Assembly (NCBI GenBank): GCA_007117675.1
Contig: SKGB01000030.1
Span: 1 to 6,043 of the forward strand
Source of the DNA: Candidatus Nomurabacteria bacterium
Lineage (GTDB): Bacteria > Patescibacteriota > Minisyncoccia > Phycocordibacterales > CSBR16-119
DNA: 6,043 nucleotides
Direction of reading: 5' to 3'
The notes under the pieces: model-generated
Seen by the model: only the letters and a program-made list of their open reading frames with translations
What the model was told of the DNA's origin: nothing
Database searches by the model: none
Part shown: positions 1-5,580 of the stretch, piece after piece
Layout of the letters: each line of letters begins with the position of its first letter
Numbering within the stretch: position 1 is the stretch's first letter
Translations under genes and position numbers: made by a program

Positions 1-390
1 CAAATTAAGTCTATGAAGAAAAATGCGGGGACGCTTAAACTTTCTCAAGCGCAATTTCGAGAACTAGAAGCTTTTGCACAGTTTGACTCAGACCTTGACC
101 CTGATACAAAACGAGTTATCGAGCGTGGAAAGCGTGTAACAGAACTCCTTAAACAGTCAGAATTTAACCCAACTCCTGTTGAGGAACAAGTTGTTGCTAT
201 TTTCGCTATTAACAATGGTTACTTTGATCATGTTGAAGTAAGCGATGTAAAGAAAACACAACAAGACATGATTGAGTTTGTGAGAAATCAAGATAGCGAA
301 ACAATAGAATCTTTGAAGAAGACTTGGGATGATGGTCTTAAGGAAAATCTTATAAAAATACTTGATGCTTTCAAAAATATAAAAAAATAA
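1..390 (+). CDS. atpA: F1 ATP synthase alpha subunit, C-terminal fragment (5' end outside window)
   Basis: The reading frame is open from base 1 (first codons Q-I-K-S-M-K-K), so this is the last 129 residues of a longer protein and the ATG at 13 is internal. The segment AGTLKLSQAQFRELEAFAQF is the classic start of the alpha-subunit C-terminal helical domain, followed by DLDPDTKRVIERGKRVTELL and a PVEEQVVAIFAINNGYFD stretch. All are standard for alpha and differ from beta. In the F1 hexamer, alpha carries the non-catalytic nucleotide sites and supplies the arginine finger to the beta catalytic site; those parts lie upstream and cannot be seen here. The end is normal in length, with a lysine-rich tail before TAA. 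The next gene, gamma, starts 12 bases downstream, as expected for an atpAGDC operon. The operon promoter is not in the window. Confidence 0.96.
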   Translation, partial: QIKSMKKNAGTLKLSQAQFRELEAFAQFDSDLDPDTKRVIERGKRVTELLKQSEFNPTPVEEQVVAIFAINNGYFDHVEVSDVKKTQQDMIEFVRNQDSETIESLKKTWDDGLKENLIKILDAFKNIKK

Positions 391-402
391 TTTTAGATTA
401 TA

Positions 403-1296
403 ATGGCAAGCGGAAAAGAAATAAAACTTAAAATTGGGACTATTTCAAACATCAAAAAGATTACAAAAACTATGGAAATGGTTTCTGTGTCAAAGATGAA
501 GAAAATGGTTGCTCGTGTAAGTGCTTCAAAAGAGTATGCGGTCAAAGCTTTGCAACTTCTTGCAAATCTCGCACTCGAAAGAAACATTGAACACCCACTA
601 CTCGAGCAAGGCAAGGGAGAGAAAAATCTTTTGGTTGTTTTTGCTTCCAATAAAGGCCTGTGTGGAGGTTTTAATGTGAATATTTCTAAAAAACTTTCTC
701 AAATCGCAAAGCAATCAAAACGAACACTCGATGTTATTACTATCGGAAAGCAGGCAGAACGAGCTGCACGACGAAATAATCTTTCTATTGTTGCAAGTTT
801 TATTGAGTTTAATGAAAAAACTGGTTCTGATGATTTTCTTGTGTTGAAACAAATTCTTCTCGACAAGATGCAAGGTGGTGAGTATCGAGAAACATGGATG
901 CTCTATACCGAATTTAAATCAGCAGTCTCTTATGCGCCGGTGAATTACCAAATTCTCCCTCCTAATGTTGAAACGCTCAAGCATATCTTTGTCGAAGAGG
1001 AGAGGGAGGAGCGATATGGACACAAGCTAAAATCTCTTTCCCGATATATTGTGGAGCCAAGTCCTGAGGAGGTTGTTGAGCAGATTGTTCCTAAGCTTTT
1101 ACATGCAAGTTTGTATCATGCACATCTCGAGTCTCAAGCTTCTGAACATAGCGCTCGAATGTTTGCAATGAAGAACGCAAGCGACAACGCAGGAAATTTG
1201 GTCGACGATTTAACACTTCAATATAATAAAGCTCGGCAATCCGCTATCACACAAGAGATCAGTGAAATCGTGGGTGGGGCAGAAGCTTTGAAATAA
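403..1296 (+). CDS. atpG: F1 ATP synthase gamma subunit (rotor shaft)
   Basis: This encodes the central rotor subunit, which turns inside the alpha3-beta3 hexamer and couples proton flow through Fo to ATP synthesis at the inner face of the membrane. The protein has 297 residues, close to the usual 285-300. The N-terminal helix reads KLKIGTISNIKKITKTMEMV followed by SVSKMKK, the hallmark gamma start that forms half of the coiled-coil shaft. The central domain has the conserved GLCGGFN motif at residues 85-91. The C-terminal helix contains SEHSARMFAMKNASDNAGNL and ends TQEISEIVGGAEALK, the second half of the shaft and the most conserved gamma signature. The ATG at 403 gives the family's normal N-terminus and lies 12 bases after the atpA stop. 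The spacer is AT-rich with no Shine-Dalgarno sequence, so translation may depend on coupling to atpA or on an unstructured start region. No residues appear to be missing. Confidence 0.97.
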   Translation: MASGKEIKLKIGTISNIKKITKTMEMVSVSKMKKMVARVSASKEYAVKALQLLANLALERNIEHPLLEQGKGEKNLLVVFASNKGLCGGFNVNISKKLSQIAKQSKRTLDVITIGKQAERAARRNNLSIVASFIEFNEKTGSDDFLVLKQILLDKMQGGEYRETWMLYTEFKSAVSYAPVNYQILPPNVETLKHIFVEEEREERYGHKLKSLSRYIVEPSPEEVVEQIVPKLLHASLYHAHLESQASEHSARMFAMKNASDNAGNLVDDLTLQYNKARQSAITQEISEIVGGAEALK

Positions 1297-1308
1297 TTTT
1301 AAAAATTT

Positions 1309-2712
1309 ATGAAAACAAAAGACATGACAGCACAAGGAAAAATTACACAAATTACAGGGCCGGTGGTAGATGTTCGTTTTGAAGGTGAGCTTCCTGATAT
1401 TCTCGAAGCTCTTACTATACAAACAGAACAAGGGGTTCTTACGCTTGAGGTTGCGCAACATAAAGGCATGAATGAAATTCGTGCAATTTCCATGGGTTCA
1501 ACAGATGGTCTTTTCCGAGGGCAGGATGTTGCTCGGACAAATTCACCTATTAATGTTCCGGTGGGACCAGAAGTTCTTGGGAGAATGTTTGATGTGACGG
1601 GCGCGCCTATTGATGAAAAACCAGCACCAAAAACAAAAAAAACATATCCTATTCACCGACAACCACCAACCTTTAGCGAGCAATCAACAAAGGCTGAGGT
1701 TCTTGAGACAGGTATTAAAGTTGTTGACCTTATTTGTCCATTTTTGAAAGGTGGAAAGGTGGGACTTTTTGGGGGAGCTGGAGTGGGTAAGACTGTTATC
1801 ATTCAAGAGCTTATTCACAACATTGCTTCAAATCATGGAGGATATTCTATTTTTGCGGGTGTGGGTGAACGAACTCGAGAGGGAAATGACTTGTATCAAG
1901 AAATGAAAGAGTCGGGTGTTCTTGATAAAACAGCGCTTATCTTTGGGCAAATGAACGAACCGCCTGGGGCTCGTGCACGTGTTGCTTTGTCTGGTCTTGC
2001 AATGGCGGAATATTTTCGGGATGAAGAAAATAGAGATCTTCTTCTCTTTGTGGACAACATCTTTCGGTTTACACAAGCTGGTGCTGAAATGTCAGCTCTA
2101 CTTGGGCGTATGCCGTCAGCGGTGGGGTATCAACCAACACTTGCAAGTGAAATGGGAAATCTTCAAGAGAGAATCACTTCAACAGATAAGGGTTCTATTA
2201 CATCGGTACAAGCTGTGTATGTACCAGCCGATGACTTGACTGACCCAGCGCCAGCAAATACCTTTGCGCACCTTGACTCAACAGTTGTGTTGAACCGTTC
2301 TCTTGCGGAGCTTGGTATTTATCCAGCGGTTGACCCTCTTGATTCAAACTCAACGGTACTTGATCCAAATATTATTGGGAAAGAACACTATGAGGTTGCT
2401 CGTGGAGTACAGCAAATTTTGCAACGATATAAAGATTTGCAAGACATTATTGCGATTCTTGGTATGGATGAACTTTCAGATGATGATAAAAAAATAGTAG
2501 GGAGAGCTCGACGTATACAAAAGTTTCTTTCTCAACCATTTCATGTTGCTGAGCAATTTACAGGACAGCCAGGTTGTTACGTTAAAATAGAGGAGACTAT
2601 CCAAGGGTTTAAAGACCTACTTGATGGAAAATATGATGATATTCCAGAATCTACATTTTATCTAAAGGGTACTATGGCAGAGGTTTTGGAATCTGTCGAA
2701 AAAACTAAGTAA
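1309..2712 (+). CDS. atpD: F1 ATP synthase beta subunit (catalytic)
   Basis: This encodes the catalytic F1 subunit that makes or hydrolyses ATP (EC 7.1.2.2). It has 467 residues against about 460-475 in the family. Visible parts are the N-terminal beta-barrel (GKITQITGPVVDVRF, from residue 10), the Walker A loop GGAGVGKT at residues 155-162 with Lys161, the GERTREGNDLY motif with the expected catalytic glutamate at Glu187, Walker B LLLFVDN with Asp249, and the C-terminal DELSDDD loop at residues 387-393 (DELSEED in E. coli), which contacts gamma. The segment before Walker A reads VDLICPFLKGGK, where many bacteria have VDLLAPY; this is probably lineage variation. The start is uncertain: Met1 at 1309 keeps the 12-base spacing seen before atpG, whereas Met6 at 1324 gives an N-terminus closer to E. 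coli. Neither has a Shine-Dalgarno site. All catalytic residues I can identify are intact. Confidence 0.98.
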   Translation: MKTKDMTAQGKITQITGPVVDVRFEGELPDILEALTIQTEQGVLTLEVAQHKGMNEIRAISMGSTDGLFRGQDVARTNSPINVPVGPEVLGRMFDVTGAPIDEKPAPKTKKTYPIHRQPPTFSEQSTKAEVLETGIKVVDLICPFLKGGKVGLFGGAGVGKTVIIQELIHNIASNHGGYSIFAGVGERTREGNDLYQEMKESGVLDKTALIFGQMNEPPGARARVALSGLAMAEYFRDEENRDLLLFVDNIFRFTQAGAEMSALLGRMPSAVGYQPTLASEMGNLQERITSTDKGSITSVQAVYVPADDLTDPAPANTFAHLDSTVVLNRSLAELGIYPAVDPLDSNSTVLDPNIIGKEHYEVARGVQQILQRYKDLQDIIAILGMDELSDDDKKIVGRARRIQKFLSQPFHVAEQFTGQPGCYVKIEETIQGFKDLLDGKYDDIPESTFYLKGTMAEVLESVEKTK

Positions 2713-2726
2713 TACATATACATATT

Positions 2727-3149
2727 ATGGCAAAAAAAACTATTGATTTTCATATTGTGACACCAGAACGCACTGTCTACTCGCAAGGTGTTTTGGAGGT
2801 GACTGTTCCAACAGGGGCTGGTGAAATTACTATTTTGCCAAATCACATACCACTTGTATCGACCGTTGTTACAGGTGAGCTTCGTGCAAAATTAAAAGAT
2901 GGAACCATACACCCCTTTGCGGTTTCTTCTGGAATTGTCGAAGTGCAACCAAGTTCTAAGGTTGTTATTTTGGCAGATAGATCAGAGTTTGCTATGGAGA
3001 TTGATGTTAAAAGGGCAGAAGACGCATATAAACGAGCAAAAGAAGCGATGAAGGCTCATTATAGCGCTGTGGACGTAGATTATGCTCGGTTTGAAGCTCT
3101 TATGAATAAAGAACTCAATCGTTTGAAAATTGCTAAAAAATGGAAATAA
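2727..3149 (+). CDS. atpC: F1 ATP synthase epsilon subunit
   Basis: This encodes the small rotor subunit at the foot of gamma, which links F1 to the c-ring and in many bacteria inhibits ATP hydrolysis. It has 140 residues, a full two-domain length. The N-terminal beta-sandwich runs over about residues 1-90, with the typical FHIVTPERTVYSQGV start and the GAGEITILPNHIPLVS loop. The C-terminal helical hairpin follows (about residues 91-140). Residues 92-97 read IDVKRA, matching the I/L-D-x-x-R-A motif known to bind ATP in epsilon of Bacillus PS3, so the nucleotide-sensing site appears to be kept; whether it works here is inference. The start is 14 bases after the atpD stop with no Shine-Dalgarno sequence. 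It is the last gene of the operon, and its stop codon lies inside the terminator palindrome. Confidence 0.96.
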   Translation: MAKKTIDFHIVTPERTVYSQGVLEVTVPTGAGEITILPNHIPLVSTVVTGELRAKLKDGTIHPFAVSSGIVEVQPSSKVVILADRSEFAMEIDVKRAEDAYKRAKEAMKAHYSAVDVDYARFEALMNKELNRLKIAKKWK

Positions 3150-3182
3150 AAAATACGCAGAATTCTGCGTATTTTTTATTTC
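3143..3182 (+). terminator. Intrinsic terminator of the ATP synthase operon, perfect palindrome over the stop codon
   Basis: The 40 bases form a perfect inverted repeat with 20-bp arms meeting between 3162 and 3163. The stable core is TACGCAG / CTGCGTA around an AATT loop. Outside it, A-runs pair with a T-run (3172-3177) that serves as the U-tract. The atpC stop codon (3147-3149) lies in the left arm. Because the arms are symmetric, the element should work in both directions, although no minus-strand gene is seen to need it. Confidence 0.92.
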
Positions 3183-3234
3183 AAAGAATGAGAATTTCTG
3201 TATTAAGCAATATTTATATCTTGATTGATATATG

Positions 3235-3262
3235 TTGTGAGTGATATGTTAAGTGGTATACT
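3235..3262 (+). promoter_or_regulatory. Extended -10 promoter of the META-domain gene
   Basis: TTGTGA (3235-3240) serves as the -35, followed by a 16-base spacer and TATACT (3257-3262) as the -10. TGG directly before the -10 gives an extended -10 (TGnTATACT). The predicted transcription start at about 3268-3270 lies only 3-5 bases before the ATG at 3273, so the mRNA would be essentially leaderless. The promoter sits just after the ATP synthase terminator, as expected for a new transcription unit. Confidence 0.75.
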
Positions 3263-3272
3263 CATATATGTT

Positions 3273-4046
3273 ATGAAAAAATACATGTTTATCTTTATTA
3301 TTTTAATTCTTGTATCTCTTATTGTTGGTCAGAGACTACAAGACAAAAGAACTGCCAATCAGGAGCCTCAGATTTTTTTTAATACCCTACAAGGTTCTGA
3401 GTATTCACAAATATCGACTATTTTTTTGAAAGATTCTGTAGTTCTTTCTTCTGAACAAACAGGAGAGATTGTTTTAGAGAAACAAGAAAATATTGCAGGG
3501 GGTGATGAGGTATATGTAAGTGAAGGAGTTACCCTTATAAGAAATTATGAAAATGAAATATCACTTATCCTTGAAAACAATATTGTTGTTTTTCAGGGTG
3601 GGTTGAAAGAAGTAAGGCAAGATGAAGTATCTGACGTCGACGATGATAGTGTAGATTTTAGTATAGATTCTATCGAAGGTCTTGATAGTCAGTATCTAGA
3701 AATTTTAACAGCTACAAGCTGGCAGTGGGAACAGACTCAGATGAATAATGATGACCTCATTACACCAAACACTGTTGATGCATTTACTCTAACCTTTACT
3801 GATGAAGGGCTTGTTTCGGGCACAACAGATTGTAACACTCTTGCTGGATCTTTTGCGCTTAATGATACAAGAATTCAAATGAATAATTTAGCAGTTACTC
3901 GAATGTTTTGCGAAAATTCACAAGAGGCTGAATTCTTGAACATGGTCCAAACATCGCAATATATATATTTCACTGAAGACAATAGATTTGTTCTTTTGCT
4001 TCCTTATGACAGCGGTTCTGTTATTTTTACACCCCTCTCACAATAA
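3273..4046 (+). CDS. Membrane-anchored META-domain (HslJ-like) protein
   Basis: The protein has 257 residues from the ATG at 3273. Residues 5-19 (MFIFIILILVSLIVG) form one strongly hydrophobic helix after MKKY, so it is either a signal anchor or an uncleaved signal. There is no lipobox cysteine, unlike many HslJ-type lipoproteins, and the bulk should face outside the cytoplasm. Residues of about 45-115 are probably beta-rich and match no family I recognise. An acidic linker with many Asp follows (about 117-136). The C-terminal part (about 148-257) fits the META domain (DUF306): WQW at 150-152, FTLTFTDEGLVSGTTDCNTL, then a second block ending MFCENS, and a final LLLPYDSGSVIFTPL strand. Cys187 and Cys213 could form a disulfide. 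HslJ is linked to heat and novobiocin tolerance in E. coli; the role here is unknown. A start at 3225 would put the promoter inside the gene, so I rejected it. No terminator follows before the helicase promoter. Confidence 0.82.
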   Translation: MKKYMFIFIILILVSLIVGQRLQDKRTANQEPQIFFNTLQGSEYSQISTIFLKDSVVLSSEQTGEIVLEKQENIAGGDEVYVSEGVTLIRNYENEISLILENNIVVFQGGLKEVRQDEVSDVDDDSVDFSIDSIEGLDSQYLEILTATSWQWEQTQMNNDDLITPNTVDAFTLTFTDEGLVSGTTDCNTLAGSFALNDTRIQMNNLAVTRMFCENSQEAEFLNMVQTSQYIYFTEDNRFVLLLPYDSGSVIFTPLSQ

Positions 4047-4048
4047 GA

Positions 4049-4077
4049 TTGACATATATTACGAATAGTGATATAGT
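4049..4077 (+). promoter_or_regulatory. Near-consensus sigma70-type promoter of the DEAD-box helicase gene
   Basis: A perfect TTGACA (4049-4054) is separated by 17 bases from TATAGT (4072-4077). TGA just before the hexamer also gives an extended -10. It is the best promoter match in the window and begins two bases after the stop codon of the META gene. The predicted start is about 4083-4085, leaving a leader of about 127 bases. Strong constitutive transcription with control placed later in the leader would fit; that part is inference. Confidence 0.85.
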
Positions 4078-4083
4078 CTAAAA

Positions 4084-4210
4084 ATCAACTGTATTTGAGA
4101 GTTTTATTTACTTGTTTTAAGTAATGTGCACGACATAATTCTCCTGTGCGCGTTGAATTATTAAACATTAAAATGTTTTACTTTGTAATAATAAGTAGGA
4201 CGTATAGTAA
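4084..4210 (+). promoter_or_regulatory. Long structured 5' leader of the helicase mRNA, with short upstream ORFs
   Basis: This non-coding stretch between the predicted transcription start and the helicase ATG can form several hairpins. TTACTT (4108-4113) pairs with AAGTAA (4119-4124). A 10-bp stem with three G-U pairs joins 4122-4131 to 4146-4155. AAACAT (4163-4168) pairs with ATGTTT (4173-4178). The first two share bases 4122-4124 and cannot form together. A possible upstream ORF (4173-4214, 13 codons, peptide MFYFVIISRTYSK) ends in a TGA that overlaps the helicase ATG (ATGA). A 4-codon ORF (MCTT) lies at 4124-4138. AGGA at 4197-4200, 10 bases before the start, is the only Shine-Dalgarno-like site before any gene here. 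Regulation is inferred from layout only, and I recognise no known riboswitch class. Confidence 0.45.
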
Positions 4211-5401
4211 ATGAACTCAAATCAAAAATACAAACCTCGACGGTCTTTTAAAAAACCGTTTCGAGGTAATTCAAGTAGAGGTACAGGTAGAAAAAAAGAA
4301 AGAATTGATATTCAAAAATTTGTTCAACCAGCAATGAAGGTTGAACAGGAAGAAAAATATGTACCAAAGCACTTATTTAGTGACTTTAATTTTTTACCAG
4401 TACTAAAAAAGAAAATTATACAAAAAGGATTTACTCATCCAACGCCAGTTCAAGATAAAGCAATACCACTTGCTCTTGAGAAAAAAAATATCCTTGGGAT
4501 AGCAGATACTGGAACAGGGAAAACAGCAGCATTTCTTTTGCCTATAATCAATGATTTATTAACTAATAAATCAAAGCAAACATTGATCCTTGCGCCAACT
4601 CGTGAATTAGCGATTCAAATTAAAAAAGAATTTGATACATTCTCTGATAGAGATATGAAATTATTCTCAACAGTAGTTGTTGGGGGAGCGCCTATGTATG
4701 CTCAGATGCGTGATCTCAAAAGAGGTGTTCATGTGGTAATAGGAACACCAGGAAGAGTGCAGGACATGATTCGAAGAGGTCTTATTAAACTTGATGCAAT
4801 TTCACATGTTGTGCTTGATGAGGTTGATCAAATGTTAGACATGGGTTTTGTAAAAGACATTAGTGCTATTTTAGAGCAGATCCCTCAAGACTCTCAACGT
4901 TTCTTCTTTTCTGCAACTCTTGCGCCAACCATACAAAAACTTATCGCTACATTTCTACCAGATGCTGAAAAGATAATTCTTAAAAAACAAGCAACTTCTA
5001 AAAATGTTGAGCAAAATATTGTGAAAGCATCAAAACAAGATAAGTTTACTGTATTACGAACAATCTTGGAAAAAGAAGAAGTTACTAAAACTATTATTTT
5101 TTCTGAAACAAAAAGAGATGTTCAAAAATTAAGCGACGAACTAAAGAAAGAAGGATTTTTTGTAGGAGCACTTCATGGAGATAAAAGATATCGAGAGCGA
5201 GTCTCTATCTTAAATCAGTTTAAGGAAAATCGAATTACCATTCTTGTTGCAACAGACGTTGCCGCTCGGGGAATCGATGTTCCAGATATTTCACATGTTA
5301 TAAACTATGAAATACCACAAACCTATGATACTTATATCCATAGAATTGGAAGAACTGGCCGTGCCAACAAAAAAGGAAATGCCCTTACCTTTGTTTTGTA
5401 A
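4211..5401 (+). CDS. DEAD-box ATP-dependent RNA helicase (RhlE-like)
   Basis: This encodes an ATP-driven helicase that unwinds short RNA duplexes, likely in ribosome assembly, mRNA decay or cold adaptation. It has 396 residues. A basic tail (residues 1-34, rich in Arg, Lys and Gly) probably binds RNA. The core motifs follow in order: Q motif (Phe74 to Gln81), motif I ADTGTGKT (98-105, Lys104), Ia APTRELAIQI, Ib TPGRVQDM, motif II DEVD (203-206), III SAT (234-236), IV TIIFSETK, V ATDVAARGID (347-356) and VI HRIGRTGRA (377-385). Motif II has Val in place of Ala; the catalytic Asp and Glu remain. The protein stops 11 residues after motif VI (NKKGNALTFVL), earlier than RhlE, which has a further helix and tail. 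I see no frameshift, because a terminator begins at the stop codon. Closest type is RhlE or CshA; the exact orthologue is uncertain, so no symbol is given. Its strong promoter and long leader suggest post-transcriptional control. Confidence 0.95.
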   Translation: MNSNQKYKPRRSFKKPFRGNSSRGTGRKKERIDIQKFVQPAMKVEQEEKYVPKHLFSDFNFLPVLKKKIIQKGFTHPTPVQDKAIPLALEKKNILGIADTGTGKTAAFLLPIINDLLTNKSKQTLILAPTRELAIQIKKEFDTFSDRDMKLFSTVVVGGAPMYAQMRDLKRGVHVVIGTPGRVQDMIRRGLIKLDAISHVVLDEVDQMLDMGFVKDISAILEQIPQDSQRFFFSATLAPTIQKLIATFLPDAEKIILKKQATSKNVEQNIVKASKQDKFTVLRTILEKEEVTKTIIFSETKRDVQKLSDELKKEGFFVGALHGDKRYRERVSILNQFKENRITILVATDVAARGIDVPDISHVINYEIPQTYDTYIHRIGRTGRANKKGNALTFVL

Positions 5402-5434
5402 ATAAAAAATACCCATAACGGGTATTTTTTATTT
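5400..5434 (+). terminator. Intrinsic terminator of the helicase gene, overlapping its stop codon
   Basis: Fifteen perfect base pairs join 5400-5414 to 5420-5434 around an ATAAC loop. The core is TACCC / GGGTA, flanked by A-run and T-run arms, with the T-run at 5425-5430. The left arm begins inside the stop codon TAA (5399-5401). The outer arms AAATAAAAAATAC and GTATTTTTTATTT are identical to those of the atpC terminator, although the cores differ. Confidence 0.92.
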
Positions 5435-5460
5435 GGGTAGTTGTTTTGATTACTTAAATT

Positions 5461-5501
5461 GAGAGAGACCTTGATACTATATTGTTTCAAGGTCTTTTTT
5501 T
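5461..5501 (+). terminator. Second, unidirectional intrinsic terminator downstream of the helicase
   Basis: AGACCTTGA (5466-5474) pairs perfectly with TCAAGGTCT (5487-5495) around a 12-base loop. A run of seven T (5495-5501) follows, overlapping the last pair. G-U pairs could lengthen the stem back to 5461. The upstream flank is GAGAGA rather than A-rich, so it should act only on the + strand. It lies 27 bases after the first terminator with no recognisable gene between them. It may be a fail-safe that isolates the cupin promoter, or the end of an unrecognised short RNA. Confidence 0.82.
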
Positions 5502-5523
5502 GAAAATAAAAGAAAGGTAGATA

Positions 5524-5532
5524 TGGTATAAT
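5524..5532 (+). promoter_or_regulatory. Extended -10 promoter of the cupin gene
   Basis: TGGTATAAT combines a perfect TATAAT (5527-5532) with an upstream TG at the extended -10 position. No convincing -35 hexamer lies 16-18 bases upstream; TTGAAA at 5500-5505 is 21 bases away, which is too far. The predicted start is at about 5538-5540, giving a leader of about 40 bases with an 8-base T-run (5544-5551) and no Shine-Dalgarno sequence before the ATG at 5579. It lies directly after the second helicase terminator. Confidence 0.72.
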
Positions 5533-5580
5533 AGATAGTGTCGTTTTTTTTGATAATTAATATAAATACATACTATCTAT
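5531..5580. repeat. 9-bp inverted repeat joining the -10 region to the cupin start codon
   Basis: ATAGATAGT (5531-5539) is the exact reverse complement of ACTATCTAT (5572-5580). The left arm shares its first two bases with the -10 hexamer; the right arm ends in the first two bases of the cupin ATG. Arm centres are 41 bp apart, about four helical turns. The predicted transcript starts near 5539 and would lack most of the left arm, so a DNA operator is likelier than an RNA hairpin. Chance occurrence in AT-rich sequence is possible. Confidence 0.4.

Noticed and set aside
13..390. A separate 125-residue protein starting at the ATG at 13
   Set aside because: The frame is open upstream to base 1 and the sequence is continuous with the alpha-subunit C-terminal domain, so this ATG is internal.
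393..650. Minus-strand open frame of 85 codons opposite atpG
   Set aside because: It lies wholly opposite a well-supported gamma subunit gene, has no recognisable motif and no promoter; it is a shadow frame.
1210..1493. Two minus-strand open frames across the atpG-atpD junction
   Set aside because: They overlap conserved coding sequence on the other strand and show no protein family features.
1828..2497. Open frames in other phases inside atpD, on both strands
   Set aside because: The beta subunit frame is conserved throughout; these translations are low-complexity or cysteine-rich shadows.
3225..3272. Longer N-terminus for the META protein starting at 3225
   Set aside because: The extra 16 residues would overlap both promoter hexamers, and the MKK start at 3273 directly before the hydrophobic helix is the typical signal-anchor start.
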